A stretch of DNA of 64,000 nt from Adiantum capillus-veneris (taxonomy: Eukaryota > Streptophyta > Polypodiopsida > Polypodiales > Pteridaceae), in contig CM043971.1 of NCBI GenBank assembly GCA_014529385.2, forward strand, positions 95,965,882 through 96,029,881, read 5' to 3'. Both the position numbers and the translations under genes were made by a program. The notes under the pieces are model-generated. The model saw only the letters and a list, made by a program, of their open reading frames with translations, was not told the DNA's origin and did no database searches. This document shows, one piece after another, positions 11,096 through 22,279 of this stretch; within the stretch, counting starts at the first letter, position 1, and each line of letters starts with the position of its first letter.

Positions 11096-12527
11096 CACCA
11101 TTGAATCTTTCATTTAATCCATTACATTGTGGGTAATAAGGAGTGGTATGATGGTGCCTAATCTTCATCTTCGTGCATAAAAAGTCTAATAGTTTAGCTT
11201 TTAATCCTGGCCCCTTGTCTGAAAGTAGCTCTAGTGGCACCCCAAACTTGCAACATATTTCATCGTACACAAATTTTGCCACATCCTTTGCAGTGATTTA
11301 TTTTACTGCTATAGCCTTTACCCATCTAGAGAGATAGTCCACTGCAGTCAAAATATAGCTTTTGCTCCTGCTTGTGATAGGTAACAGGCCTATTGCATCA
11401 ATACCCCACTTTTCAAACACATCAAATTCCATAATGGTTTTTCGTAGCTCTGGCTTCAACACTCTCTTCCCAAATGCTTGACACCTATTGCAAGACCTAC
11501 ACCAATGGTGAACATCCTTGTGCAAACTAGGCCATACATACCCCTCTTGCAAGATCTTATGCAAGGTAATCTTTAGAGCAAAATGTCCGCCACATGTGCC
11601 TTCATGATTCTCTTCCAACACTCTATAAAGATCCTCCCGCCAAGGTACACGTCTCAACATAAGATCAACCCCTTTCATGTATACGACATCACCAATCAAT
11701 TTGTACTTGGATGCTCTACGCAAAAAACCATACTTCTTAGACTTTTGAATGTCCTTCAAAATGATTCCTGTTAGCAAAAACTCCTCTTCTTGAGCCAAAT
11801 TTTCCCAACCATGATAAAGAGGTAAATTGGTCCTCAACACAAATAGCTCCCCAATCATGCTTTGAGCTACTTCGTGTGCCTTTCCATTTAGAGCACATTC
11901 AATGTGTGTGATGCTCCATGCTTCAAACTTTTTTAACAGGCCTTTAATTCTAAAACACATTTCCTTCAATGAGGTGTTCTTTCTCTTCCACACACCCAAC
12001 ACTTGCTTCACAACTAACAAGGCATCACCTTTTATGCTCAACCTTCTAATCCCATGCTTTAAAAAAATGTGTAATCCAGCTTCCAAAGTAGCATATTCAG
12101 CCTCATTGTTACTACGAGCATCCAATTTGAACCCTCTCTTGCATACTAGTTTCCCCTCTGGATCATAAAGTGCTATACCCCCTGAAGCCGCATCATGGCT
12201 CTTTCTGTATGAGCCATCAAAGAACAACACATGTGCATTTTTTATATGTGGCACTTCTTCAACTACCCTTTTCACCACCTCTTCCTTAACAAGAAGGGGA
12301 TTCTCCTTGTAAGTCAACAAATCAGCTAGGGTAGCTCTTGTACTGTCTTCCACTAAAATAGAGAACTCAAACTCTTGCAACTCAATTACCCATTTCTTGA
12401 ACACATTTGACATGTAAGTGCCATTAATTAACTGTGGCAAAAAGGCGTAACTTGTTAAGAAAACAAAAGGTCGTGGTAGCAAATAATGACAAAATCGTTG
12501 ACAAGCAAATATTACATTGGCCATCAC
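11030..12527 (-). pseudogene. E/C second (archaeal-type) RNase H and integrase
   Basis: A 409-codon minus-strand frame (12,527-11,298) carries an archaeal-type RNase H with FFDGSYRK, SNNEAEYATLEAGL and IKGDALLVVKQV, holding the D, E and D catalytic positions. The fourth acidic residue is His in NGKAHEVAQ. A zinc-binding integrase N-terminus follows (CGGHFALKITLHKIL, CRSCNRCQAFGKR), then WGIDAIGLLP and the start of the catalytic core. A stop near 11,295 and a frame change precede the rest (11,282-10,968): LSDKGPG and GLNERFNG, with second Asp and Glu exactly 35 residues apart. So the D,D35E triad is still visible. Carrying this RNase H in addition to the RT-linked one marks the Tat lineage. 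Confidence 0.9.
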
Positions 12528-12551
12528 TAGCTCTACTTCCGAGAATTTTCT

Positions 12552-13533
12552 CTATGCTACCAACTTCACTTGGCTTGCACAATACATTGGCCTCATATAA
12601 TGGCTACCCTTCCCCTTTAGCAATAGCATGGCTCCGATGGCATCATCCCCTACACATGGATTTACATAAAACACTTGCTCCCAATCAGGAGCCTGCATGG
12701 ATGACAACCCCACTAACACCTCTTTCACCTCTTCAAACACTTCTTCACACTTGTCATCCCATTGCAATGGATCATGCTTTACCACTTGTTGTAATGGATA
12801 AAGGAGCTGTGAAGACAATGGAATAAATTGCGCCATGTACTTCACTTTGTGTATAAAGGTTTCCAATTGCCTTGTACTCTTAGGTGATGGAAGAAGAATA
12901 ATAGACTTAACCTTGTCTGGATCAGCCTCAATGCCATTTTCTGACACCATGTGGCCCAATAACTTCACCCTTGGCTGTGCTAGATGACATTTCTTTGGAT
13001 TTAGTTGTCCTCCACATTCATCATATTGAGCCAATACCATCTGCAGCTTCTCATGGTGTTCAGCCCTACTGCTATAGACACAGAAGTCGTCCATAAAAGC
13101 TTTAACACAACTAGCAATGAATGGTGCCAATACCCAATTTGCTCTCTCTTGATAGAAAGATGGTCCCTTTGACAACCCAAATGGCAATACCATGTAGCAA
13201 TAACAACCCCATGGCGTAATGAAATCTGTCTTTGTTCAGTCTTTAAGAGCAATTTTCAATTGAAAATAGCCTGAAAAACCATCACACACATTGTACCTCT
13301 CATAACTTGCCACTGAATCCAAGATCTTATTAATGACTGGAAGAGGATATGGGTTCTTATTAGTGGCTACATTTAAGGGTTTAAAATCTACACAAATCCT
13401 CCACTTTCCATCCTTTTTTGGGCTGACTACTACTGGACTCACACATTCCGTGGTCTCCACTGGGACTATGAACCCTGTCTTCAATAACTTGTCCACCTCT
13501 TCCCACAAGGCTTCCATCTGCTCTTGACCCATG
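12552..13533 (-). pseudogene. E/C reverse transcriptase and degenerate first RNase H
   Basis: Frames 13,589-13,236 and 13,193-12,552 together cover a Ty3-type RT: CVSPVVVSPKKDGKWRICVD, YERYNVCDGFSGYFQLKI, VLPFGLSKGPSF and the active-site box AFMDDFCVYSS (FMDD). The RT-linked RNase H that follows (YVNPCVGDDAIGAMLLLKG, YMRPMYCAS) lacks the usual catalytic DAS, as in Tat elements that rely on the second RNase H. A stop near 13,240 breaks the frame. Homology ends at about 13,533 (MGQEQMEALWEEV on the minus strand). The upstream protease and gag of the same element are at 27,311-29,590. Confidence 0.9.
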
Positions 13534-13960
13534 TGGCAATATGATGTGGCGGTCAAATCCTCCTCAACTGCCATGTCATTATGTGACATGGCAGAAAGGT
13601 GACATGGAATGTTTAGGTGGCAAAAAGGTGGATGGTGAGTTGGAGAGTTGATGATGTGTCATGCTTAGTGTATTGTGAGGTGGCGAGTGATGTGTGAGGT
13701 GGTGGATGACATGGCATCTAATGTGAGGTGGCATGCAAAATGGTAGTTGAGGTTGGTGGATGAGGTGGCATTTAGGATGATGTGGCACACCAAGTGTGAA
13801 GTCAAACGTTTGACTATGGTGATGTGGAAGGTGACATGGGGTGATGACATGGACTTTTGGTGATGTGGAAGCCTCCTTGTATGACATGGAATAGACAAGT
13901 AAGATTGGGAGAATGAGATCAAACCATGAAATATGGACAAGTGTCAAAATTTCTAGGCTT
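13534..13960. repeat. Irregular short repeats of gatgtgg / tgacatgg type
   Basis: About 430 bp are dominated by recurrent words gatgtgg, gaggtggc and tgacatgg at irregular spacing. It begins exactly where the E/C reverse transcriptase is cut off. Open frames on the minus strand (His/Pro/Ser-rich) merely reflect the repeats. It could be the outer part of element B or an unrelated satellite-like piece. Confidence 0.65.
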
Positions 13961-14858
13961 GATACTTTACCAAACCTAAGGAGCCATACCTTAAGTTAAT
14001 TGTGGAATTGAAAAAAATAAAACAGTAGAAAAGTACCTTTCTCTAACTCAAATTGACTCTTTTTTCTCCATGAGTACTTTATGATGAAATCTATAAGATA
14101 CATGAAAATAAATTGAATGGCAATATAAATTATTTATTATATTTAAAAAAAACTCTCTTAAGATCCTCTCAATAGTCTTTGCTATTTTTTGAGCTAGATC
14201 TAAACAAAATGAACCGTTAAAGATTCTATTTTTTTACATCGTCACATTCTATAGGTCGTAAACAGTCAAATGACTGTTGGATCTTGGAAAATAGTCTATA
14301 CATCATTAGAGATCTGGTGTAAAAAATTAAGGCTTTTTATCTCAGCGATTCTAACAAAGAAAATTAAACAATAATTACATAGAGACCCAAAAAATTATCA
14401 AAAAATCAAGTTAAATTGCTTGTCAAGTGAATAGTTGATGTGCAAAAGGATAAGTCAAGAGAATAAATTCATATAAAGATATAGACAATTGTTCATCAAG
14501 GTTACAGTATTGTGACAAGGCGTGACAGGCTGGACCAAAGTACTTCTTGCACACTAAAATTTCTATTTTTGTTTGAAAATTTGAAGATCGGAGCTTTTCA
14601 TAGTGTTTAATACTATGCATTTTGTGTGGTCACCAAATCTTGATGCTAAAAGGTACATGCAAGAAAGTCAAATATACATAATAGTGTGGAAAAACAGACT
14701 ATTTTTTGGTAATTCTGCTATAGGCCACTACTGAAAGTGGGTACACCCTATCCTACATACACCCTTCCACAAGTACTCACTTTTTTGGGAATCTCTATAA
14801 ATTTCAAAAACTTGGGTATGAAAAGGAGATCTAAAAGAGCTATGGAGACGCCTGCAAC

Positions 14859-14860
<2 letters not shown>
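13961..14860. other. AT-rich stretch, nothing recognised
   Basis: No open frame with a known domain, no LTR ends and no primer site were found. The text is AT-rich with many stops in all frames. It lies between the repeat block and the tandem duplication that precedes B gag, and may be untranslated leader or LTR of B. Confidence 0.4.
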
Positions 14861-14907
<47 letters not shown>

Positions 14908-15229
14908 TTTTGTAACCCATTGTTTCAGTGATCACACATACCCCACACATAACACTTCTAGATTCAATTTAGTATCTCTTTTTTTGCACTCAAACATGGT
15001 GTAAGATTCACATGTATGTAACAAATTGGTGTCATAGGTCATTTTGGCCTTTTGAGGACGTTAGTATATCATTTTGTAACCCATTGTTTCAGTGATCACA
15101 CATACCCCACACATAACACTTCTAGATTCAATTTAGTATCTCTTTTTTTTCACTCAAACATCGTGTAAGATTCACCTGTATGTAACAAATTGGTCTCATA
15201 GGTCATTTTGGCCTTTTGAGGACGTTAGT

Positions 15230-15275
<46 letters not shown>
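14861..15275. repeat. 164-bp tandem duplication bracketed by (AG)n and (CT)n
   Basis: An AG tract (14,861-14,907) is followed by two near-identical 164-bp copies (about 14,907-15,070 and 15,071-15,234, starting attttgtaacccattg), then a CT tract (15,236-15,275). The two microsatellites are reverse complements, so the block could fold into a long hairpin with the duplicated unit in the loop. The second copy differs by only a few bases. Confidence 0.9.
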
Positions 15276-15277
<2 letters not shown>

Positions 15278-15477
15278 GCTGGTATGCACATATGTCATCA
15301 TGGTTTTAGGTACATGGATACTTCAAATGGCCCACCACAAGTTACCTAGTTACATCCTCATCAGGGCGTTCTGTTTTATTGAGCCATTCAGCTTGGCCTC
15401 TCACGATTCCCAAGGATGTGAGGATCTACACACCATAGACGAGGTCTACATCGAAGGCTACAAAGCATCATTTAGCG

Positions 15478-15779
15478 ACATCGAGCACACTACCGAACGA
15501 GGACAGTAAGATGCAGACTTTCTCATTGGTGATGTGCGCTAAAGAGAAGGTGTGGTACAAAGCGCTGAAAGGTGAGTCGAGGCATGCTTGGCCGGCTCTA
15601 CGGGCGCGTTTCCTACATGATTTTTGCAAAGAGGTGTCCTCAGTCAAGATGGATGTCAAGCTGAAGGCACTCAACCAGGATGTAAGTGAAGAATACACTT
15701 TGTTTCTGGATTGTTTTGAGGTGTGTTGATTAGAGTTAGCGATTGCCATGCAATTGGCTAATGGCTCAAAGCATGTTTA
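15478..15779 (+). pseudogene. Element B gag, first part
   Basis: The plus-strand frame through 15,511-15,729 shows a retrotransposon gag core (KMQTFSLVMCAKEKVWYKAL, then WPALRARFLHDF). It runs on past one TGA (15,727-15,729) as LELAIAMQLANGSKHV, where it stops at the MITE boundary. The same frame resumes at 25,193. B is a Tat-like gypsy relative on the plus strand, opposite to E/C. Confidence 0.75.
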
Positions 15780-16889
15780 GGTGGTACCACTTTTTTCACC
15801 TTTTGGTGTTACCACTTGCAAAAAGTGGGTACCGTAAAATTTTCACAAGTTTACTTCAAAATTGGTGCTCCTTACACTTTCAGATTCACCTTAAGAAGAA
15901 CTATTGATCCGAGCCTATCACAAATTTTTGTTTACTATATTTTGTTGGTTTTCCTTGCTTCTAGAGGTTTACAATAAAAGAAAGAGTGAGAAAAACCTCT
16001 TGGAAAAACTAAAAAAATGATTTGATGGGAATTTTTTCTTGACTAGTTCACCGGAGGTGAAAGGTAGAGGGAGAACCTAGTGGTAAAGGGAAGGGAAAAT
16101 ATGTAAATGTGAAAAGAAAAGATATGATGTGGTTGTGGAGCCATGCACCCATGATTCAAGGGTCATGAGTGGCTCATATCATCATGGCTTTGGAGCCATA
16201 TGATGATTCAAACAGATGGGACCCAAGTGGAAGACTTGGTAAAGGAAGGAAACAGACACATGATTTTGCTAGATTTTTAAAACATACTTCCACTCCGATC
16301 CAAGAAAAGTTGTCTTCATCAAAGTTGTAGCTGATGAGCTAGAAATTCTGACCATATTTTTTTTATAATTTTTGCATCTACGGTCTAGGAGATATGGCTA
16401 AAATGGCGGACGCCAGTTTTTTCAATTGTGGTGGAGACCACCCCCTCTACCTTTACACACACACCCTTCCTTTTCCACATTGAGAACTTCTCTAAAAATC
16501 AGCCATTAGTCTTCTCACCCTCCCCTCCTTCCTCCTCTCTCTCAAGCTCAAAAAACCATCACAAATTCCTCTTCTAATCACCTCTCAAATCATGCTTAAA
16601 TCTTGTTGTAATTCATAAGTTCTCATTCAACCCCTTTCTATTATTACTAGATATGTATTGATTTTATGTAGATTCTTTACATTTTAAAATAAGGAAGCTC
16701 TTGGACTCAAGCTATGGAGGAAGGAGTGAAGACAACACAAGTGATGATGGAGCCAATTAGTTGCAAATTGGTCAACAAATCACTTGGAAGGAGCTTCTTC
16801 ATTGGTTGAATGTCCCTAATCAAGCTTCATTTGTACAAATTACACTTGGATCTTAACCTCACTCCTAATCACTCTCTTTCCTATATAAA

Positions 16890-16904
16890 GAGGCCTTCCC
16901 CTTT
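16890..16904 (+). promoter_or_regulatory. Putative TATA box in the element A 5' LTR
   Basis: ctatataaag matches a plant TATA box and lies ~490 bp before the LTR end; the 3' LTR has ttatataaag at the equivalent place (about 24,560). This is the best promoter candidate for the element's genomic RNA; no start site can be mapped from sequence. Confidence 0.6.
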
Positions 16905-17205
16905 GTAATTTCAAGTCTCCCTCAGCCCCATTGAGTCTTTGTATCACTCACCATGAGCCCATAAAGCTCATTCATTCACTCTATTATTGCACATTTTAGA
17001 GTGCAAATTGTTTTATGCTAGTAACCTCCCCTCCTCTTACTTATGTTAATTAAGAGAAATATTTTATGTGTGTGTGAGAGTGCTTGATGTGATTTTGGCT
17101 AATCCTTGAGTTGTTGTTTAGTAATCTACATGCTATTTGTGTTGGGAGTGTTTGAAGTTATCCATTCCTTGTACACACACTAAGGTTAATGCTTCATTCA
17201 TAGTG

Positions 17206-17210
<5 letters not shown>

Positions 17211-17277
<67 letters not shown>
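17211..17277. repeat. (TC)n microsatellite in the 5' LTR of A
   Basis: A pure CT/TC tract of about 67 bp. The equivalent tract in the 3' LTR (24,888-24,966) is about 79 bp, so it has changed length since insertion. Confidence 0.95.
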
Positions 17278-17280
<3 letters not shown>

Positions 17281-17399
17281 TGTAGCGGTCCTAGTCCACG
17301 CTTCCAAGACTAGGTGGTGCCCTCGTCTCATTTCCCTTGTGGCGCAATGGAGTTTTTTTTGGTGTAGAGGCCGCCATTCCAAATTTCCTTCGTCATAAA

Positions 17400-17417
17400 T
17401 TGGTGCCCCCACGGAGG
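17400..17417 (+). promoter_or_regulatory. Primer-binding site of element A
   Basis: TTGGTGCCCCCACGGAGG lies four bases after the LTR. It differs by one C-to-T change at a CpG from TTGGCGCCCCCACGGAGG of the E/C family (30,527-30,544, minus strand), so both families use the same primer tRNA. TGGCGCC-type sites are typical of Tat/Athila elements; I do not assign the tRNA. Confidence 0.85.
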
Positions 17418-17445
17418 AGTTCTCAAGCAGCGCTCTGTCAATCCT

Positions 17446-18414
17446 ATGAAGGAAGATCCATCAAATTCTCCGAGACTTCCACTATGGTCTCCCCAAGAAG
17501 CTCGAGAAAAGAAGCGTCTTTATCGACAAACGGCACGTATGCTGGTAAAGAGAGTTAACTACATACACCCTTCTTTCCTTCAAGGAAAATCTTGTAGTCA
17601 TCAAGTCCCTAGGTCAAAGCATTGTGTTGAGTGCTTTGTGGCTAGTGTGAAGACACTTCCTTTGAAGCCTTGACTTCAGGTGGTGAAAGCACTCTCAAAC
17701 TCGGGTATTAACAAGTTTTTGGAGGGGGAGCTACACATCAATGGGGTGCGGTATTGGCAAGAGGCTACATATGGTGATGCACTCCAACTACTACTAGCAA
17801 GAAGGCTCAAGGTGGTTGAGAGGGTAGCCATTGAACCCTATGAACTCTACAAAGCTGAAGATGGTCACACCAAAACTAGGCTAATCACTGGTGAGCAAAT
17901 TCTTCGCATCTCTCAAATGGTGGGATCCAAGAGAGCTCAACTTCAATGAAGTGCTTCATGGAAGTTTGTATTTAATGCACCAATGAATAATCCCATTTTC
18001 TACAACTTTCAATCAATTCAGAATATTAGGGTGAATGTGTCCATTGATAGAAAGATTTTTTTCCAACAAAGATTGGTCTTCTATTTTGGAGCTGAGAGGT
18101 TGAGAGAGATATTGTTGTCCCCTGACCCTATAATATTTTCTATTTTGGAGTATAATGTATCTTTTGATGTTCACATCTTCATCTTGCTTTAAGCATACTC
18201 CATGAATCATAGGGATTTATATGGACCTTTCCAACCTCTTGCTAGACAAACTGTGCATATAATAGCTAGCACAAAGCTTAGGTTCCAAAACATCATAAGG
18301 AACTTACTAGGCCCTCGTCGTCTAGCTGAGATTAATGCATCTATCAATCCATTTATTATACCCTTAATAAGATATGATTTGGGCCTAGAAGTCTTCATCT
18401 TTGTGCTGTATTGA
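17446..18414 (+). pseudogene. Ogre-type ORF1 of element A with a duplicated module
   Basis: One plus-strand frame runs from just after the primer site to gag with only four stops (17,671; 17,947; 18,190; 18,412). The first ~170 codons (RYWQEATYGDALQLLLARRL) match nothing I know. The last two segments (17,983-18,192 and 18,202-18,414) are related to each other: MN...PF, a basic aromatic stretch, FG/LGPRRL-E-I, a hydrophobic run, then VFIFVLY or VHIFILL at the stop. The E/C family has one copy of this module in the same place (29,618-29,836 minus; KIFFQQRIVFMFGPRRLREI). Conservation between two families argues for a real protein. In Ogre-type Tat elements an ORF1 of unknown function lies here. 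Gag follows in another frame. Confidence 0.75.
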
Positions 18415-19507
18415 GAGGAAGGCAACCCATTTTATGATGGCTTTCCCTAATTTTTTTGGGCGTAGTGGGGAAAATGCTGGGGATTTTTTGGATAACTTAG
18501 AGATGGCTTTCCTTGTCTCTGGGAGGGATGACGAAGCATTGAAATTGAGAGCTTTTCCTTTGGTGCTCAAAGAAGAAGCTAGGGTATGGTTCCAGGCTCT
18601 AGATCCAACCCAAAGAGCTGATTGGGAGGGATTGAAGGCGGCTTTCCTACGAAGATTTCAATGAGCCAATTCGGCAGAAGAACTATGGCAACGGCTTCTG
18701 GCCCTTCATCAAGTTGACCCTCATGGTTATGCAACCTATGAGGAAGGTTTTTTGAAACTTTGGGGGCAATGGTCAGACTCACTAAACCCTGGTGAGCAAG
18801 CTCCCAATTGCCTCCAAAAGGATCAATTTATCTCAGGTTTGTACCCCTTGCTAAGGGAGAAGGTAAAGAGCAAATTTCCAAATACTTTTGAAGATGCCTT
18901 AAGAATTGCTAGGGAAAAGAATAGAAAGATTCTCTATCAAGCCCAAGCTGGCCAGCTAGCTTTGGGAGGCAATATCACAACTATGAAAGCTTCTCACATA
19001 CCTCCAAATGTGCCTAATGCACCGGACCTCAATAGAGGTCAACAAGAAGATATGCTCCAACAAATAAACAATCTCACAAACCAGCTAGAGGGGTTGAGAG
19101 TAAATATTGTGCAGGGTGCAAGAAGGCCTATTGAGGGAAATGGTGGGAATCGGTCACCAATGCGACGTCAAGCAAGGGAAATGTTGTGTTACAATTGTGG
19201 GGAAAATGGCCACGGCATGTATAATTGCCCTCATCCCAGAAGATATGACTACCCTGTCACAGGTCCTCGACAACAAGTAAGTCCTCCCCGTGCTAGAGCT
19301 CAAGCACAAGAGCAACCGCAACCTCAAATTTGGCATGCACCTCATGCTCAAGCTCAAGCCCCTGCTTCTCCACCAAATGTGAGCATCATAAGGATGGAGG
19401 AGGTCCTCAAGGGAAGAAGCAACCAGGAAGAAATAGCTAAAGGGAAGATGAAGATAGATGAAGTGGTACAATGCCTATCAAGCGTGTGCGTGTCCAAGAT
19501 GAAGTAA
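18415..19507 (+). pseudogene. Element A gag
   Basis: The frame holds a retrotransposon gag core (NFFGRSGENAGDFLDNLEMA, EEARVWFQALDP, LKAAFLRRF). A TGA at 18,662 is probably a decayed CGA, and the frame then continues (WGQWSDSLNPGEQ, YPLLREKVKSKF). An intact CCHC zinc knuckle, CYNCGENGHGMYNC, lies near 19,187-19,228, followed by a Pro/Ala/Gln-rich tail. The Pol frame is the same, so gag-pol was one polyprotein. The entry from ORF1 is marked by a frame change at the T-rich run 18,445-18,460. A short stretch after 19,500 reads better in another frame (acidic, Ser/Lys-rich), suggesting two compensating shifts. Confidence 0.9.
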
Positions 19508-19525
19508 GTAAAGAAACAAGCAAGG

Positions 19526-20962
19526 ATGCAAGCAATGAAGCAAGTACATCTTGGGCAACTAAAGATGAAGCCAAGAAGAGAAAAGACCCATACTAGGTCT
19601 CAAATTGACATCTCTGATTTCCCTATGGGATCTCGGACACAACCTTATGACTTGACAACTGATGTGAGTTCTCAAGGACCAAAGATTACTTGGCCACAAC
19701 TACTTCATATCTCCCCAAATCTGCGACGACAATGGTCAAAAATGGTGAGCACGAGGGCAAAGTGAAGTAAGCTAGTAAGTGTAATCAAAGCATATGGTCT
19801 CAAGGATATAGTGCCTTTGGTGGAGGCTCAAATCAAGGGACAACGGATTCCGAAAACTTACATTGACAGTGGAGCAGAGGTTTGTGTCATGACAGAAAAG
19901 CTAATGCATCAATTGGGTTTAGAGGTAATGGAATCATCAAACTTTAGGGCAAAAATGGCCAATAATGTCTCTGTCACTTGTGTGGGTGTAGTGAAAGCTT
20001 TGAGAGTTTTTGTTTTTGGAATCACTACAGAGGTTGATGCTTATGTGATGCTAGTAAAGGGAGAAGGATACCCCCTTATTTTAGGACGACCTTGGCTCAT
20101 GGGTATAGGAGCTAGGCAAGATTGGGCAACAGGAGACTTGGAGTTGAGGCCTCGCGTGGGTGGCCATAGTCGGAAGGTGTTTTATAACTTGAAGAATGGG
20201 CGACAAGAGAACCTTGAACTAGAGACGTCAGCTGATGAGTGGAGCTCAAGTGGATGCTCCTCATCCATGGACGAGGAAGAGAGTTCAAGTGAAGAGAGTG
20301 ATAGCACTCTCGAAGTCATGGGCATCACCATAAAGGAAACTACCTCATCAGAAGACAACCCAAGGATCCAAATGGAGAATGTGTGGGATGCCAGTCTAGA
20401 GAAGATGTTATCCAAGGATATAAAGGAAGAAGAAAAGGAGGGTTATGTAAATGTTCTCAAGAAGCATGCATCATTGTTTATTTCTGATTACACTCACATT
20501 ACAGGTGTCACTGCAGTGAAGCATCATATCCATCTAAAAGAAGGGAGCAAGCCAGTAGTACAAAAACTAAGAAGATTAGGAGTTGTGCAACAAAATGCAC
20601 TGTTGTCCGAGGTGAAGAGACTCTTAGAAGCAGGATTCATATACCCAGTAGAAGATTCAGAATGGGTCTCCCCAGTAGTGGTGAGGCCAAAGAAGAATGG
20701 TAAATGGCGAGTGTGTGTGGATTACAAGCCACTAAATGCTGCAACAAAGAGGGACCACTTCCCTCTCCCATTTCAAGATGACATTCTAAATGAAGTAGCA
20801 GGCCATGAGCGATACATAGTGTGTGATGGCTACTCCGGCTACTTTCAAATACGCATTGCAGAGGAGGACCAAAAAAAGACTACTTTCATCACACCATGGG
20901 GCTGTTTTGCATTTCGAGTCATGCCTTTTGGTCTCACCAACGCTCCAGCCACCTTTCAATGA
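19526..20962 (+). pseudogene. Element A protease and N-terminal reverse transcriptase
   Basis: A conserved pre-protease motif (QPYDLTTDVSSQGPKITWPQ) is followed, after a TGA at 19,763, by a retropepsin with intact DSG (KTYIDSGAEVCVMTEKLMHQ, then YPLILGRPWL). Next come an acidic Ser/Glu-rich linker and RT blocks: LRRLGVVQQ, WVSPVVVRPKKNGKWRVCVD, FPLPFQDD, ERYIVCDGYSGYFQIRI and VMPFGLTNAPATFQ. The TGA at 20,960 stands where Arg is usual (FQ-R-FMN), a CGA-to-TGA change. Except for stops the frame is unbroken into the next segment. Confidence 0.93.
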
Positions 20963-20965
20963 TTC

Positions 20966-22270
20966 ATGAACATGGTCTTCCAACCTTACTTTGGTAAGTC
21001 CATAAGGGTTTTCATAGATGACTTTTGTATTTACAGCTCCAAAAGTATGCATCTCGGCAAGATTGATGAAGGATTTACTCGTTTAGCTAAGCTGGGTGGA
21101 CAACTAAACAAGGACAAATGTCACATTGGGGAAAGCAAGGTTACACTATTGGGGCATGTAGTGTCCATTGATGGAATCGAGGTAGATCCTGAAAAGATAG
21201 AAACATTGCTAAATCTACCTTCCCCAACTTCCATCAAACAATTAATCTCTTTCTTGCAAAAGCTAAGATATTTGAGTAGATTCATACACTTACTCTCCCA
21301 AGTGATATTTCCTCTACAACAGCTGACTCGTCAAGAGATGCTTGTTTGGAGTGAAGAAAGTAATGGGCATTTTAGAGAGATTAAAAAAATGTTAGGGTCA
21401 CTCCCTGTAATCCTCCAACCTTGTTGGGAAGAAACATTCTTTGTAAAACCTAGTGTGGGAGAAGAGGCCATTGGTGTTGCCCTCCTACAAAAAGATCCAA
21501 AAACATCCTTTATGAGGCCTGTGTATTTTGCTAGCCGCCTCATGGAAAACACAGAGAAGGCCTACACCCTGATGGAACAGCTAGTGTTAGCTCTCATGTT
21601 TGCGGTAACCAAATTTCGGCTTGCACTACAACATATGGAAATCTCTGACAAAATAGCAAAGTGGGTGGTGCGACTTCAAGAGTTTGATTATACAATACAG
21701 GCTGAAAGAACAACTCGAGCATGCTTAGCCGACATTTTAACAAACAAGTGCTATGAAAAATTTTTCCATTTGAAGAGAAAGGAGCTTCCACCACCTCCAG
21801 CTCTAGAGGCTTTGGTCAATGCTTATCGCGTCTACTTTGATGGAGCATACAAGAGAACCAAGGATAAGGCAGCTGCAGGCATCGTGATCTTATCTCCATT
21901 GGGAGAGAGGATCCATGGTGAAGGGATCACTCTAGAAGATGTCCACTCCAACAATGAAGCAAAATATCAAGCTCTAATTCATGGCCTTTGTTGGTGCCTC
22001 GATAATTCAATTAAGAGATTAAATGCTTTTGGTGACTCCATGCTTTTGGTAAGGCAAATGCAAGGTACATGGGCTTGCAAAAATGCCAGTCTCTCTACTA
22101 AAATGAGAGAAGCCAAAGCTCTTATGAGGAGATTTAGGGAGGCACAATTACATCATGTGCCAAAAGACCAGAACAAGGATGCAGACCACCTAGCATCATC
22201 GAAGTTAAATGAGTCAATAGTGGGAGCAGTGGCCATCAAACTTCCACTTCAGCAAGGCAAGGAGGACTAA
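20966..22270 (+). pseudogene. Element A RT C-terminus and dual RNase H
   Basis: The active-site box VFIDDFCIYSS (FIDD) and LLGHVVS complete the RT. The RT-linked RNase H that follows lacks the catalytic DAS (FFVKPSVGEEAIG). It also lacks ~25 residues after FRLALQHM, including the usual second Asp, so it is not catalytic. A second, archaeal-type RNase H (about codons 285-410) has all four acidic residues: YFDGAYK, NNEAKYQAL, FGDSMLLV and NKDADHLA. This swap is the signature of Tat-lineage elements. The TAA at 22,268 interrupts the frame. Confidence 0.93.
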
Positions 22271-22279
22271 GAAGATATT

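Larger units (their letters stand above)
15905..17395 (+). repeat. 5' LTR of element A
   Basis: The repeat begins TGATCCGAGCC and ends CTTCGTCA; the 3' copy starts at 23,581 and ends CTTCATCA. TGAT...ATCA forms a 4-bp terminal inversion. A likely promoter, tcctatataaagagg, lies at about 16,890-16,904. The CT tract 17,211-17,277 falls downstream of it, in the expected transcribed part of the LTR. Confidence 0.92.

Noticed and set aside
13579-13947. Minus-strand His/Pro/Ser-rich frame of 122 codons
   Set aside because: Generated by the gatgtgg/tgacatgg repeats; two frames over the same bases look equally repetitive.
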